DNA of 64,000 nucleotides from Geomonas oryzae (GTDB taxonomy: Bacteria; Desulfobacterota; Desulfuromonadia; Geobacterales; Geobacteraceae). Of the stretch, positions 36,753 to 45,330 are shown one piece after another. Position 1 is the stretch's first letter. Each line of letters begins with the position of its first letter. The stretch lies in assembly GCF_004117875.1 (NCBI RefSeq), contig NZ_RAHW01000011.1:1-64000 (forward strand), in the 5' to 3' direction. A program made the translations under genes and the position numbers. The notes beneath the pieces were generated by a model that did no database searches, was not told the DNA's origin, and worked only from the letters and a program-made list of their open reading frames with translations.

Positions 36753-38387
36753 CTAGGCCGCGAGCTTGAAGCGGCTCACCAGTTGCTGCAGTTCCTCGGC
36801 CTGCCGGGCGAGTTGCGCCGCCGCCATCGCCGTCTCTTCGGCGCCGCGCGCCGTGTGGTGCACTACGTCCGTGATCTGCTGGATGTTGCTGGTCACCTCG
36901 GTGGTGGTTGCGGTCTGCTCTTCCGCCGCGGTCGCGATCTGGCTCACCTGCATGGAAACCTCGCTGATGCACCTGAGGATATCTTCCAGGGCCTCTCCGG
37001 AGCGCTGCGACGACACCGCCCCCTTCTCGGCCTCCTGCACCCCCTCGTCCATGGCACGCACCGCCTCGCGCGTCTCGCCCTGGATCGCCTTGATCATGGC
37101 GCCGATCTCCTTGGTCGCCTTGCTGGTGCGCTCGGCGAGCGCCCGGACCTCGTCGGCCACCACCGCGAAACCGCGCCCCTGCTCGCCGGCCCTGGCCGCC
37201 TCGATGGCGGCGTTTAGCGCCAGCAGGTTCGTCTGGTCGGCGATGTCCTCGATGGTCCCGACGATGTCCCCTATCTCTTCGGAGCGAACCCCCAGTGCCT
37301 CGACGGTCTTCGAGGTGTTGCGCACACGGGCTGCGATCTCGCCCATGCCGACGATGGTTTCCTGCACCACCTTGGCGCCCCCCTGGGCCGACTCGGTCGA
37401 CTGACGCGACGCCTCGGCGGCCAGCACGCAATTGCGGGCGATGTCCGCGCTCGTCGCCGCCATCTCCTCGCTGCCGGTCGCCACGGTGCCGGTCTGCGAG
37501 GCGACCTCTTCGGCGCCGGTGGCGATCTGTGCCGAAGTTCCCTGCAGCTGCGTCGAGGCGGAGGCTATGCTGCTCGAGATGTGCACCGTCTGGGAAACCA
37601 GTTCCCTCAAGTTCGCCACCATGTGCCCCATGGCCGCCTGAAGTTGCCCGGTCTCGTCCTTGGAATCGACCACCACCTCGACGGTGAGGTCCCCCTCGGC
37701 GAGCCGGTTCGCCACCTTGACCGCCTTGTCCAGGGGGCGGGTGATCATGCGGGTGATCGTGACACCCAGGACCAGAGCGAGGATAAGCCCCAGGACCAGC
37801 AGCGCACCGATGGTGCGGCCGGCTGCCACGGCGGCTAGTTCGTTGTTGTGCGCCGTCACTTTCCCCTGCTCCTCCTTGACCGACATCATCTTGTCGAGGA
37901 GCGCCTGCTGATCGAGGGCGGCCTGCTTCGCCACGCCGTGCAGGATCTCCCTGGCCTCCGCCTTTTGGCCCGACTCGTCCAGGGCGAGGATCTTGTCGAC
38001 GTACCCCAGGTAGCTCACCCGGGCCTTGCTGAAGTCGGCAAAGAGACGGCGCCCATCCTCACTACCGATGCTCTTCTCGTACTGGCCGGCCAGATCGGTT
38101 ATCTTCCGGCGCAGGCTCACCACGGTGTCGACGTAGAGTTTTCGCTGTGCCGGGTCGGTCGCCTCGACCGCATCCCGCACGTTGATCCTTACCCGCTGGA
38201 AGCTGACCGACATCCCGGCCAGCTGCCCGAGCGGGACGGTCACTCTCTCGTAGGTCCTTTTCCCTTCCGCGTTGAGGTTGTTGGTCACCCTTATCCCGAT
38301 GAAGCCGATCACCGCCGCTATGACCGCAACGCAGGCGAACCCGGCCGCCAGCTTCGTTCCTACCTTGAGATCCCTTATCGTTCTCAT
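36753..38387 (-). CDS. Methyl-accepting chemotaxis protein
   Basis: A 544-residue chemoreceptor: TM1 ([16 protein letters not shown]), periplasmic four-helix-bundle sensor (about 35-185), TM2 ([20 protein letters not shown]), HAMP ([18 protein letters not shown]) and a cytoplasmic signalling hairpin with tip [20 protein letters not shown] and [20 protein letters not shown]. No C-terminal CheR-tethering pentapeptide is present (ends FKLAA). It is first in a three-gene operon (MCP, CheW, hybrid kinase) behind a putative sigma-54 promoter. Confidence 0.95.
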   Translation of the reverse strand: MRTIRDLKVGTKLAAGFACVAVIAAVIGFIGIRVTNNLNAEGKRTYERVTVPLGQLAGMSVSFQRVRINVRDAVEATDPAQRKLYVDTVVSLRRKITDLAGQYEKSIGSEDGRRLFADFSKARVSYLGYVDKILALDESGQKAEAREILHGVAKQAALDQQALLDKMMSVKEEQGKVTAHNNELAAVAAGRTIGALLVLGLILALVLGVTITRMITRPLDKAVKVANRLAEGDLTVEVVVDSKDETGQLQAAMGHMVANLRELVSQTVHISSSIASASTQLQGTSAQIATGAEEVASQTGTVATGSEEMAATSADIARNCVLAAEASRQSTESAQGGAKVVQETIVGMGEIAARVRNTSKTVEALGVRSEEIGDIVGTIEDIADQTNLLALNAAIEAARAGEQGRGFAVVADEVRALAERTSKATKEIGAMIKAIQGETREAVRAMDEGVQEAEKGAVSSQRSGEALEDILRCISEVSMQVSQIATAAEEQTATTTEVTSNIQQITDVVHHTARGAEETAMAAAQLARQAEELQQLVSRFKLAA

Positions 38388-38502
38388 TGTGAATCCTCCC
38401 TTGACTGCTTAGTGGCCGCGAAGCCTTGAAGGCTGCCTCTCCGGCCGGTCGGTTTGCCCCTGTTCCCTGCGGAACAGTGCGGCGTCTGTACTGCAGTAAG
38501 TA

Positions 38503-38517
38503 GCACGACTGGTGCCA
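38503..38517 (-). promoter_or_regulatory. Putative sigma-54 promoter of the MCP-CheW-kinase operon
   Basis: On the minus strand: TGGCAC, five bases, GTGC. The invariant GG (-24) and GC (-12) are 10 bp apart as required; one -12 base deviates (G for T). The start would be near 38490, about 100 nt before the MCP. A perfect inverted repeat GTGTCCC/GGGACAC at 38570-38588, about 90 bp upstream of that start, could bind the sigma-54 regulator encoded next door, or act as its terminator. Confidence 0.65.
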
Positions 38518-38671
38518 AGAATGTTTTTTCGTGTTTTCGAGGACTTACCTCAAGAAGAGGAGCACCGGAGTGTCCCCCGAAGGGACACCCTGTACGGATT
38601 GGGGACGGGAATATGACAAGGCGCTAGAGCTGGGGAGGGACGGCGACGGCATTGCTGCGGACCGAGTCCCG

Positions 38672-40039
38672 TCAGGAGCGGTAGAAGGCCTTGCGGTTCA
38701 CCTTGAGAAGCTGTGCCGCTTTCGACTTGTTGCCGCCGCAGCGCTGCAGGGTGACGTCGAGGATCTGCTCGGTGAGGGCATCGAGAGAGAGCTGGTCCGG
38801 TGGAAGCGAGAGGTGGTAGCTGACACGGTCTCCCTCCGCTGCCGGTTCCGCGGCCCCGGGGGAGGCACCGGCCAGGGCCAGGTGCGCGGGACGGATCAGT
38901 TCGTTGTCGGTGAGGATCGCCGCCCGCTCAAGGCAGTTGCGCAGTTCGCGCACGTTTCCCGGCCAGCGGTAGTTGAGCATCACCTCCATAGCCTGCGGCG
39001 AGATCCCAGGCAAAGGCTTCCCCAGGTGCTGGCGCAGCTGTTCGAGGATGTGGTCGCACAGGATCGGGATGTCGTCCTTTCTTTCGCAAAGAGGCGGAAT
39101 GGTGAGCGGGAAGACGTTGATACGGTGGTACAGGTCCTCACGGAAGCGGCCGGCGGCGACCAGTTCGGCGAGACTTCTGTTGGTGGCGACGATGACGCGG
39201 CAGGAAACGGGGATGGGGGTGTTGCTGCCGATCTTCTCGAAGACGCGCTCCTGCAGGACGCGCAGAAGCTTCGCCTGCAGTGCGAGCGGCATGTCGCCGA
39301 TCTCATCTAAGAGGATGGTTCCCTTGCGGGCGAGGCTGAACTTCCCCTCGCGGTCCCGGTCCGCTCCGGTGAAGGCGCCGCGCACGTGTCCGAAGAGCTC
39401 GCTCTCCATCAGGTGCTCGGGAATTGCCGCGCAGTTCACCGCCACGAACTCGGCGGGAAGCCCCTTCCCCGCGAAGTGGATGGCGCGCGCCAGCACCTCT
39501 TTGCCCGAACCGCTCTCGCCGTAGATCGCCACCGTGGTCTGTCGCGCCGCCGCGACGCGCGCGGCGAGTTCCAGCACCTGCTTCATGGCGGCATTCACGG
39601 TGACGACGCTCTGGAAGGTGTACCGGTCCGAGAGCAGCCCCTTGATCTGCTCGTTTTCCCGGACGATGTGCTGGTAATCGATGGCGCGCTTGATGGTGAT
39701 GCGCAGGTCGTCGGGCTGGTAGGGTTTTTCCAGGTAGTCGTAGGCGCCGCGCCGCATCGCCTCCACGGCGCTCTCGACGCTGCCGTGGGCCGTGATGACG
39801 ATGATGGGAGGGGCCGCTTTGCGCTTTTGCACCTCCTCGATCAGGGCGAGCCCGTCCATCCTCGGCATGACCAGGTCGGAGAGGATCAGGTCGATCGGCT
39901 GCTGGTCCAGCAGCTCCAGCGCCTGCAGGCCGTCAACCGCGGTGTGGACGGTATAGCCTATGTCGCGCAGCTGCTTTTCCAGTAGGAAACGGAAGACCGG
40001 TTCATCGTCGACGGCGAGTATTCTGGTGGTGTTGGGCAT
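38672..40039 (-). CDS. Sigma-54-dependent response regulator
   Basis: 455 residues: receiver (Asp in LILSDLVMPRMDG, Lys in YDYLEKPYQPDD), AAA+ domain (GESGSGKEVLARAIH, GAFTGAD, GTILLDEIGD) and Fis-type helix-turn-helix (NKSKAAQLLKVNRKAFY). It is the last gene after cheB (gap 78 nt) and directly precedes the sigma-54 promoter of the next MCP operon, its most likely target. Confidence 0.95.
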   Translation of the reverse strand: MPNTTRILAVDDEPVFRFLLEKQLRDIGYTVHTAVDGLQALELLDQQPIDLILSDLVMPRMDGLALIEEVQKRKAAPPIIVITAHGSVESAVEAMRRGAYDYLEKPYQPDDLRITIKRAIDYQHIVRENEQIKGLLSDRYTFQSVVTVNAAMKQVLELAARVAAARQTTVAIYGESGSGKEVLARAIHFAGKGLPAEFVAVNCAAIPEHLMESELFGHVRGAFTGADRDREGKFSLARKGTILLDEIGDMPLALQAKLLRVLQERVFEKIGSNTPIPVSCRVIVATNRSLAELVAAGRFREDLYHRINVFPLTIPPLCERKDDIPILCDHILEQLRQHLGKPLPGISPQAMEVMLNYRWPGNVRELRNCLERAAILTDNELIRPAHLALAGASPGAAEPAAEGDRVSYHLSLPPDQLSLDALTEQILDVTLQRCGGNKSKAAQLLKVNRKAFYRS

Positions 40040-40117
40040 GTGGCGTTGGCTCCCGAGTGCGGATGTCTTTACCCTTATCGGCAGCCGGCCGGGAAATTTA
40101 AGCTCCTGCCCCTTTAA

Positions 40118-41194
40118 TTACGAACGCTTTGCCCGTGCCGTCCCCTGGACCATGCCCGCTATGGTATCGGCGACCTGGTAGAGCGGGACCGCGGCGTCGA
40201 CGCAGACCGTTTCCGCCACCGCCTTCGGCATCCCGTAGACTATCGCGGTCTCCTCCGACTCGACGACGACCCGCCCCCCGACCTTTTTGATGGCGCGGGC
40301 GCCGGCCGCCCCGTCCTTGCCCATGCCGGTCAGGACGACCCCCAGGGAGCGGCTGCCGCAGACCTCGGCAGCCGACTCGAAGAGCGCGTCGACGGACGGG
40401 CAATGCAGGTGTCCTCCGGACTCCGGATCGAGCCATACCTGGAGGGCGCCCTCCTTGCGCCGAAGCCGCATGTGCCAGCCGGCCGGCGCGACGTAGACGT
40501 TGCCCGCGAGCACCGTCTCCCCGTCGCTCGCCTCCCGCACCGTGAGGGTGCTGCAACGGTCCAACCGCGCGGCGAGCGAGGTGGTGAACCCCGGCGGCAT
40601 GTGCTGGACGATGAGGATCGGGCAGGGTGTGGGCTCGAGCCGGCTCAAGACCTGTTGCAGTGCCGGGGGGCCGCCGGTCGAGGTCCCGATGACCACGACG
40701 TCGGTCCCTGCGCTGCGCGCTTTACCCGGCGAGGCGGGCGCGGCTTCCCGCTTGCGCGCAGCACCGTGCAGCTTTTCCAGGTCGACGCAGGCCGCCACCT
40801 TGATCTTGCCGGCCAGCTCCCTCGCCAGGGCGCCGATGTCCATGGCGCCCCCCGCCGAGCTCTTGTCGATGAAGTCCACCGCCCCGATCTCCAGCGCTTT
40901 GAGGGTCTTCTCCCCCCCCTTGCCGGTCAGGCTGCTGAACATGATCACAGGCGCGGGGCACTCGTTCATGATCGCTTCCAGCGCGGAAAGGCCGTCAAGG
41001 ACCGGCATCTGCACGTCGAGGGTGATCACGTCCGGGCGCAGGCACCTCGCCAGTTCCACCGCCCTCTCGCCGTTGGCCGCGACACCGACCACCTCGATCT
41101 CCGGGCTCTCCTCGAACATCCGCATGATGGCGCGCCGCACGAAGGCGGAGTCATCGACCACCAGCACCCTTATTTTCCCGTTCAAGTCCCCCAA
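40118..41194 (-). CDS. cheB: CheB chemoreceptor methylesterase/deamidase
   Basis: A receiver domain (RVLVVDDSAFVRRAIMRM; phospho-Asp in ITLDVQMPVLDG) is joined to a methylesterase domain with the catalytic Ser in IGTSTGGPPALQQV, His in IVQHMPPGFTTS and Asp in TGMGKDGAAGA. The start is not obvious: TTG 41194 (358 residues), with AAGGA about 9 nt upstream and just after the cheR stop, is chosen; the frame extends to 41248 inside cheR. It resets receptor methylation and opposes the two CheR proteins of the operon. Confidence 0.92.
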   Translation of the reverse strand: MGDLNGKIRVLVVDDSAFVRRAIMRMFEESPEIEVVGVAANGERAVELARCLRPDVITLDVQMPVLDGLSALEAIMNECPAPVIMFSSLTGKGGEKTLKALEIGAVDFIDKSSAGGAMDIGALARELAGKIKVAACVDLEKLHGAARKREAAPASPGKARSAGTDVVVIGTSTGGPPALQQVLSRLEPTPCPILIVQHMPPGFTTSLAARLDRCSTLTVREASDGETVLAGNVYVAPAGWHMRLRRKEGALQVWLDPESGGHLHCPSVDALFESAAEVCGSRSLGVVLTGMGKDGAAGARAIKKVGGRVVVESEETAIVYGMPKAVAETVCVDAAVPLYQVADTIAGMVQGTARAKRS

Positions 41195-41198
41195 AGCG

Positions 41199-42047
41199 TC
41201 ACGTCCTTTTCTGATAGATGATGGCACCCGGAAAACGAAGCGGCACATAGGAGGCGCCCGTCCTGGAAAGGGATTCCGAATGCCCGAGGAACAGGTAATC
41301 TCCGGACGCCTGCAGCGCCGTGAAGTTGTCCACCACCCGTTTGACGGTTTCCTCCGCGAAATAGATCAGGACGTTGCGGCACAGGATGACGTCGAAGCGC
41401 TCCCCGGCCAGCCGCTCCCTAAGGTCGAGCAGGTTCCCTTCCGCGAAGCAGGTCCATTTCCGCAGGATCGGCCTGACGGCGAGTTTGTCCCCATGGGGGG
41501 TCAGGTACCTGCGCACGAGCTCCGGGTCGGCGGCCCAGAAGGCCCGCTGGGCGTAGAGCCCCTGCCGCGCCGCGTCGAGGACCCGCGTGTCGATATCGAC
41601 GCCGGTGATGCGCACGTCCCAGTCCCAGGAGAAACACCCCGACTCCAAAAGAAGCATCGCCAGGGTGTAGACCTCCTCGCCGCTCGAGCAGCCGGCGGAG
41701 AGGATGCGGATGGCGCGCTCGCCCCGGGCCGTCTTCCTCTCCTTGAGCGCCGGCAGCACCTCCTGCGCGAGGACCGACAACTGGGCCGCTTCCCGATAGA
41801 AGTAGGTCTCGTTGTTGGTGAGCAGCGGAACCAGGCGCTGCCACTCGGCCTCTCTTCCCGGCGAGAACTTCAGGTAGCAGTAGTACTCGGTGAAGCTTTT
41901 CAGCCGCAGCTCTTCCAGCCGCGGCCAAAGCTTCGCCGCCAGGTTCCTCCGGCTACCCTCCTCCAGCACGAGCCCCAGGGATTCGGCCACATGCTCCTTG
42001 AACAGCCTGAACTCCTCAGCCTGCATGGCGGTCTTCTCCGCCGTCAT
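41199..42047 (-). CDS. cheR: CheR-type chemoreceptor methyltransferase
   Basis: A 282-residue SAM-dependent methyltransferase. ATG 42047 overlaps the HEAT-protein stop (ATGA). An N-terminal helical domain (LVPLLTNNETYFYREAAQLS) is followed by the SAM-binding core (IRILSAGCSSGEEVYTLAML, ITGVDIDTRVLDAARQGLY, RFDVILCRNVLIYF). It methylates MCP glutamates. This is the second CheR in the operon, so the two may have different receptors, or one may be tied to the HEAT protein between them. Confidence 0.93.
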   Translation of the reverse strand: MTAEKTAMQAEEFRLFKEHVAESLGLVLEEGSRRNLAAKLWPRLEELRLKSFTEYYCYLKFSPGREAEWQRLVPLLTNNETYFYREAAQLSVLAQEVLPALKERKTARGERAIRILSAGCSSGEEVYTLAMLLLESGCFSWDWDVRITGVDIDTRVLDAARQGLYAQRAFWAADPELVRRYLTPHGDKLAVRPILRKWTCFAEGNLLDLRERLAGERFDVILCRNVLIYFAEETVKRVVDNFTALQASGDYLFLGHSESLSRTGASYVPLRFPGAIIYQKRT

Positions 42048-44407
42048 CCGAGCAATTCCCGCTGTGCGAAACTCATCAGGGCCAATTCCGCCCTCGCCCG
42101 CACTTCGGCGCTCTGATCCTCCTTTCTCACCTGGATCAGCCGCTTCAAGGGGAGGGTGTCGTAGCAGTGGCACATCGCGTCGATGCAGGCGAGCCTGACG
42201 ATCTCGCTTTCGTCGTCGAGCAGTTCCAGGAGCGGCTCCACGCTCTTGCCGTCGGCTATCTTGCCGATGACGTCGATGACCCGCTCGCGCAGCTCCGCGC
42301 CGTCGTTCTTCTTCATGAGACGATGCAGCCAGGGGAGCCCGCCGCGCCCGAACGCCACGAGCGCCTCGAAGGCGTCTTTCCCCACCTCCGGGTCCTCAAG
42401 CAGCGCAACCAGTTCCGGGACGGAGACGGGGTTGCGCAGCTCCCCGAGGACCGTGATGGCGTGCTTGCGCACCATGGCATCGGCATCGTTCACCCCCTTG
42501 AGCAGCAAAGGGAGCTCGCGACCGCCGCCGATCTTGCCCAGGACGCGCAGGGCCGCGATGCGCACGCTCCAGTGGGGGTCGCCTACCGCGTCCTCCACCG
42601 CCTTGAGCGAGTCCCGGTCGGCCAGCTCGCCCAGGGTATAGACCGCCAGGCGCCTGATGTCGGGATCATCATGCTGCAGGTAACGCCCGGTGACCAGATC
42701 GGACGCCTCCCGGTAGGCCAGTTTGCCCAGGGTTTCCACGATGGCGTACTCCAACTGACGCGACACGCCCCGGGAAAGGTACTCCACCAGGAAGGCGCCC
42801 GCCTCACGCGCCCCGATGTCGCCCAAGGCCCGGATCACGCAGTAGTCGAGATCCTCGCGTCCGCTCCCCAAAAGTGCCAGGAGCTCATCCACGAGCATCG
42901 GCTCCCCCAGTTCCGCCGCGGCCAGGACCGCAGCCTCGCGCACCAGCTCCTCCGGATCGCACAGCGCGCGGCACAAAAGCGGCACGGCCTGCAATACCCG
43001 CTGTTTCCCTATGGAACGCGCGAGCTCCCCCCGCACTTCGGCATCGTCGTCGAGGCTTAGCAGGCGCAGGTTCTCGATGCCCCCCCCCTTGTCGAGGCAC
43101 CCAAGGAGCATGGCGGCGCGGCGGCGCGACTGCGGCTCGGGAGAATGCGCGAGCTTCGCGAAAAGATCCAGCACGGGACCTACGCGATGGTGCGCCATGG
43201 CGAGGGCCGCCCGGCGCGCCAGTGCATCGCTCCCCTTTGCCAGCAGGAGTTGCAGCTGCGGCAGGAACGACTCATCCGGGAAGGATTGCAGCGTCTCCAA
43301 CACCTCGAGTTGTCCCTGCTCGTCCTCCTTGGCGAGCAGGCGCGCCAGTTCTCCGGGGTGGCAGGGAAGGCCGAGCGAGCGCAACGCGCGCAGCGCGACC
43401 AGTCGGACGGCGGCGCTGTCATGATCAAGCGCCGCCAGCAGCTCCCCCTCGGCCCGCCTCCCGATGGCGAGGACCGCGTTCTCCACGACCTCGTGGTTGC
43501 GCTCGTCGGCAAGCAGCGTGAAGAGTCCCTCCAGGGCCGAGAGTTCCCCCATCCACCCAAGCAGCATCGCAGCCGCCTGCGACGCTTGCAGATCATCCTG
43601 TTCCCGGAGCATCGACTTCAGCCGTTCCACCCCGCGCGGGGAGACCAGCCGGAGCAGCCGTTCCTCCCGGGTCCCCACCTCGATGCGGTTTTTGTAGCTC
43701 TCCAGCTCGTTCAGGATGTTGATGATGGAGACCATGGCGCACGCCACGCTGCGCGCCAACTCCTGTTCCACGAAGGGAAGGATGCCGGCCAGGGCGTAGA
43801 GTGCGCGTTGGTCGCCGACCTTCCCCAGGGCCTCGACCACCGCGCCGCGCAGCATTTCGTCGCCGAGCAGCGGCAAGAGGTGGGGGACGGCGCGATAGTC
43901 TCTGAGTTCACCGATGGCGCAGACGGCGGGATACTGCAGCCAGAAATCCCCCTTCAACAGTTCCAATAGCGGCACGAGCGCGCTGCGGTCGCCGATCTTG
44001 CCCAGCGCCTCGGCCGCCGAATGACTCACGTTGCTGTCGGGGTCGGTGAGCGCCGCGATCAGGTCTTTCACCGCGTCGCGGCTGCCGATGTCGCCCAACA
44101 TGACCGCGCTGAAGTTGCGGATCTCCTCATCGCCGTCGGAAAGAAGCCGGCTAAGGCACGGCACCGCCTCCCCGCCGAACTTGACCAGCACCTCCATGGC
44201 GCCGTTTCTCAGGTCGGCGTTGTCGTTGTCGCGCACCGCCGCTTCCAGCGCGGGATAGATCCCTTCCAGGCCGCGGCCGATGATGATGTCCAGCGCCTCG
44301 CTCTTGCGCCCGCGCTCGCCGTCACCGACGAACGCGAGGAGCTCCGATAGCGAACGTTCCTGCAAGCGGGTCAATTCCTCTCCAACGGGCTCATAAGGAT
44401 GAAGCAT
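42044..44407 (-). CDS. HEAT-repeat protein of a chemosensory operon
   Basis: A 787-residue protein made almost entirely of HEAT/PBS-lyase-type helical repeats of about 31 residues (DIGSRDAVKDLIAALTDPDS, ALGKIGDRSALVPLLELLKG, EALGKVGDQRALYALAGILP and more to the end). No membrane segment or enzyme motif is seen. Such solenoids are scaffolds. Flanking CheR genes overlap it on both sides (17 nt and 4 nt), so it probably organises receptor-modifying enzymes or another part of the array. HEAT proteins occur in some alternative chemosensory operons of delta-proteobacteria, but their role is poorly known. Confidence 0.92.
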   Translation of the reverse strand: MLHPYEPVGEELTRLQERSLSELLAFVGDGERGRKSEALDIIIGRGLEGIYPALEAAVRDNDNADLRNGAMEVLVKFGGEAVPCLSRLLSDGDEEIRNFSAVMLGDIGSRDAVKDLIAALTDPDSNVSHSAAEALGKIGDRSALVPLLELLKGDFWLQYPAVCAIGELRDYRAVPHLLPLLGDEMLRGAVVEALGKVGDQRALYALAGILPFVEQELARSVACAMVSIINILNELESYKNRIEVGTREERLLRLVSPRGVERLKSMLREQDDLQASQAAAMLLGWMGELSALEGLFTLLADERNHEVVENAVLAIGRRAEGELLAALDHDSAAVRLVALRALRSLGLPCHPGELARLLAKEDEQGQLEVLETLQSFPDESFLPQLQLLLAKGSDALARRAALAMAHHRVGPVLDLFAKLAHSPEPQSRRRAAMLLGCLDKGGGIENLRLLSLDDDAEVRGELARSIGKQRVLQAVPLLCRALCDPEELVREAAVLAAAELGEPMLVDELLALLGSGREDLDYCVIRALGDIGAREAGAFLVEYLSRGVSRQLEYAIVETLGKLAYREASDLVTGRYLQHDDPDIRRLAVYTLGELADRDSLKAVEDAVGDPHWSVRIAALRVLGKIGGGRELPLLLKGVNDADAMVRKHAITVLGELRNPVSVPELVALLEDPEVGKDAFEALVAFGRGGLPWLHRLMKKNDGAELRERVIDVIGKIADGKSVEPLLELLDDESEIVRLACIDAMCHCYDTLPLKRLIQVRKEDQSAEVRARAELALMSFAQRELLG

Positions 44408-45329
44408 GTTCTATGTTCTCCACTTTGCGGTACACGAGACAGCCGGCTTTGGGGACCGCGACGAGGTCGTGGTCGAAAAGGTGCAGGGGCTCGGCGTCGC
44501 CGGTGAAAAGGTGCCCTCCCGGCGCCAGCAGCCGGGAGAGGGTTTCCACGAGGAGCTGCTGGCAGGCGGGCGAGAAGTAGATCATCACGTTGCGGCAGAA
44601 GACGAGGTCGAACTCCCCCCAGCCTGCATCGATCCCGGCGGGAAGCTCCCCCTTCATGAGGTCGTTCAGGTTGAGCGGGATGACCCGCACGAGCGACTTG
44701 AGTTCCTCCCCCACGAAGGCCCCGCCGGCCGTGGCGGTGAAGTACTTACGGATCAGTTGGGGCGGGATGTTGTGCAGCCGCTCGATCTCGTAGAACCCCT
44801 CCCGCGCGGCGTTGAGGCAGCTCTTGCTGATGTCGCCGGCGACGACCTCGATGTCCCAGGCCCTGGGATAACGCAGCCCCTCCAAAAGGGTCATCGCGAC
44901 CGAGTAGGGTTCCTCGCCGGTGGAACAGCCGGCGCAGAGGATGCGCAGCTTCATGATCCCCTGCCCCCCCTCCCCGCTCCCCCCCCACGAGCGCATCATC
45001 TCCCGCCCCCGGACAAGCTCCAGTTCCGGCAGCACCACCTGGCGCAGGTGGGTGAACTGGTCCGGGTTTCGGAAGAAGAAGGTCTCGTTGATGGTCAAGA
45101 GGTCGAGCAGGGTGGCGTACTCGCCGGGGGTCCGCTCCAGGTGGTCCAGGTAGCCGCAGCAGTCGGCAAACCCGAGCTGCGCGAGCCTGCTTTCCACACG
45201 CTGCCGGAACAGGGAGAGCTTGCGGGGGGCGAAGTAGAGCCTGCTCAGCTGGAAGACCCGCTCCCTGATCCGGTCCAGACAGGGGTCGGGGAGCTCGTCC
45301 CCGTATGCCCGGCTTGCCGCCGTTTCCAT
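44391..45329 (-). CDS. cheR: CheR-type chemoreceptor methyltransferase (second copy)
   Basis: A 312-residue CheR homologue: N-terminal domain (LLDLLTINETFFFRNPDQFT), SAM core (LRILCAGCSTGEEPYSVAMT, IEVVAGDISKSCLNAAREGF, FDLVFCRNVMIYFS). It lies directly after the large MCP gene (1-nt gap) and overlaps the HEAT gene start by 17 nt. The other CheR of the operon has a similar core but a different N-terminus, so these are ancient paralogues rather than a recent copy. Confidence 0.93.
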   Translation of the reverse strand: METAASRAYGDELPDPCLDRIRERVFQLSRLYFAPRKLSLFRQRVESRLAQLGFADCCGYLDHLERTPGEYATLLDLLTINETFFFRNPDQFTHLRQVVLPELELVRGREMMRSWGGSGEGGQGIMKLRILCAGCSTGEEPYSVAMTLLEGLRYPRAWDIEVVAGDISKSCLNAAREGFYEIERLHNIPPQLIRKYFTATAGGAFVGEELKSLVRVIPLNLNDLMKGELPAGIDAGWGEFDLVFCRNVMIYFSPACQQLLVETLSRLLAPGGHLFTGDAEPLHLFDHDLVAVPKAGCLVYRKVENIEHASSL

Positions 45330-45330
45330 G

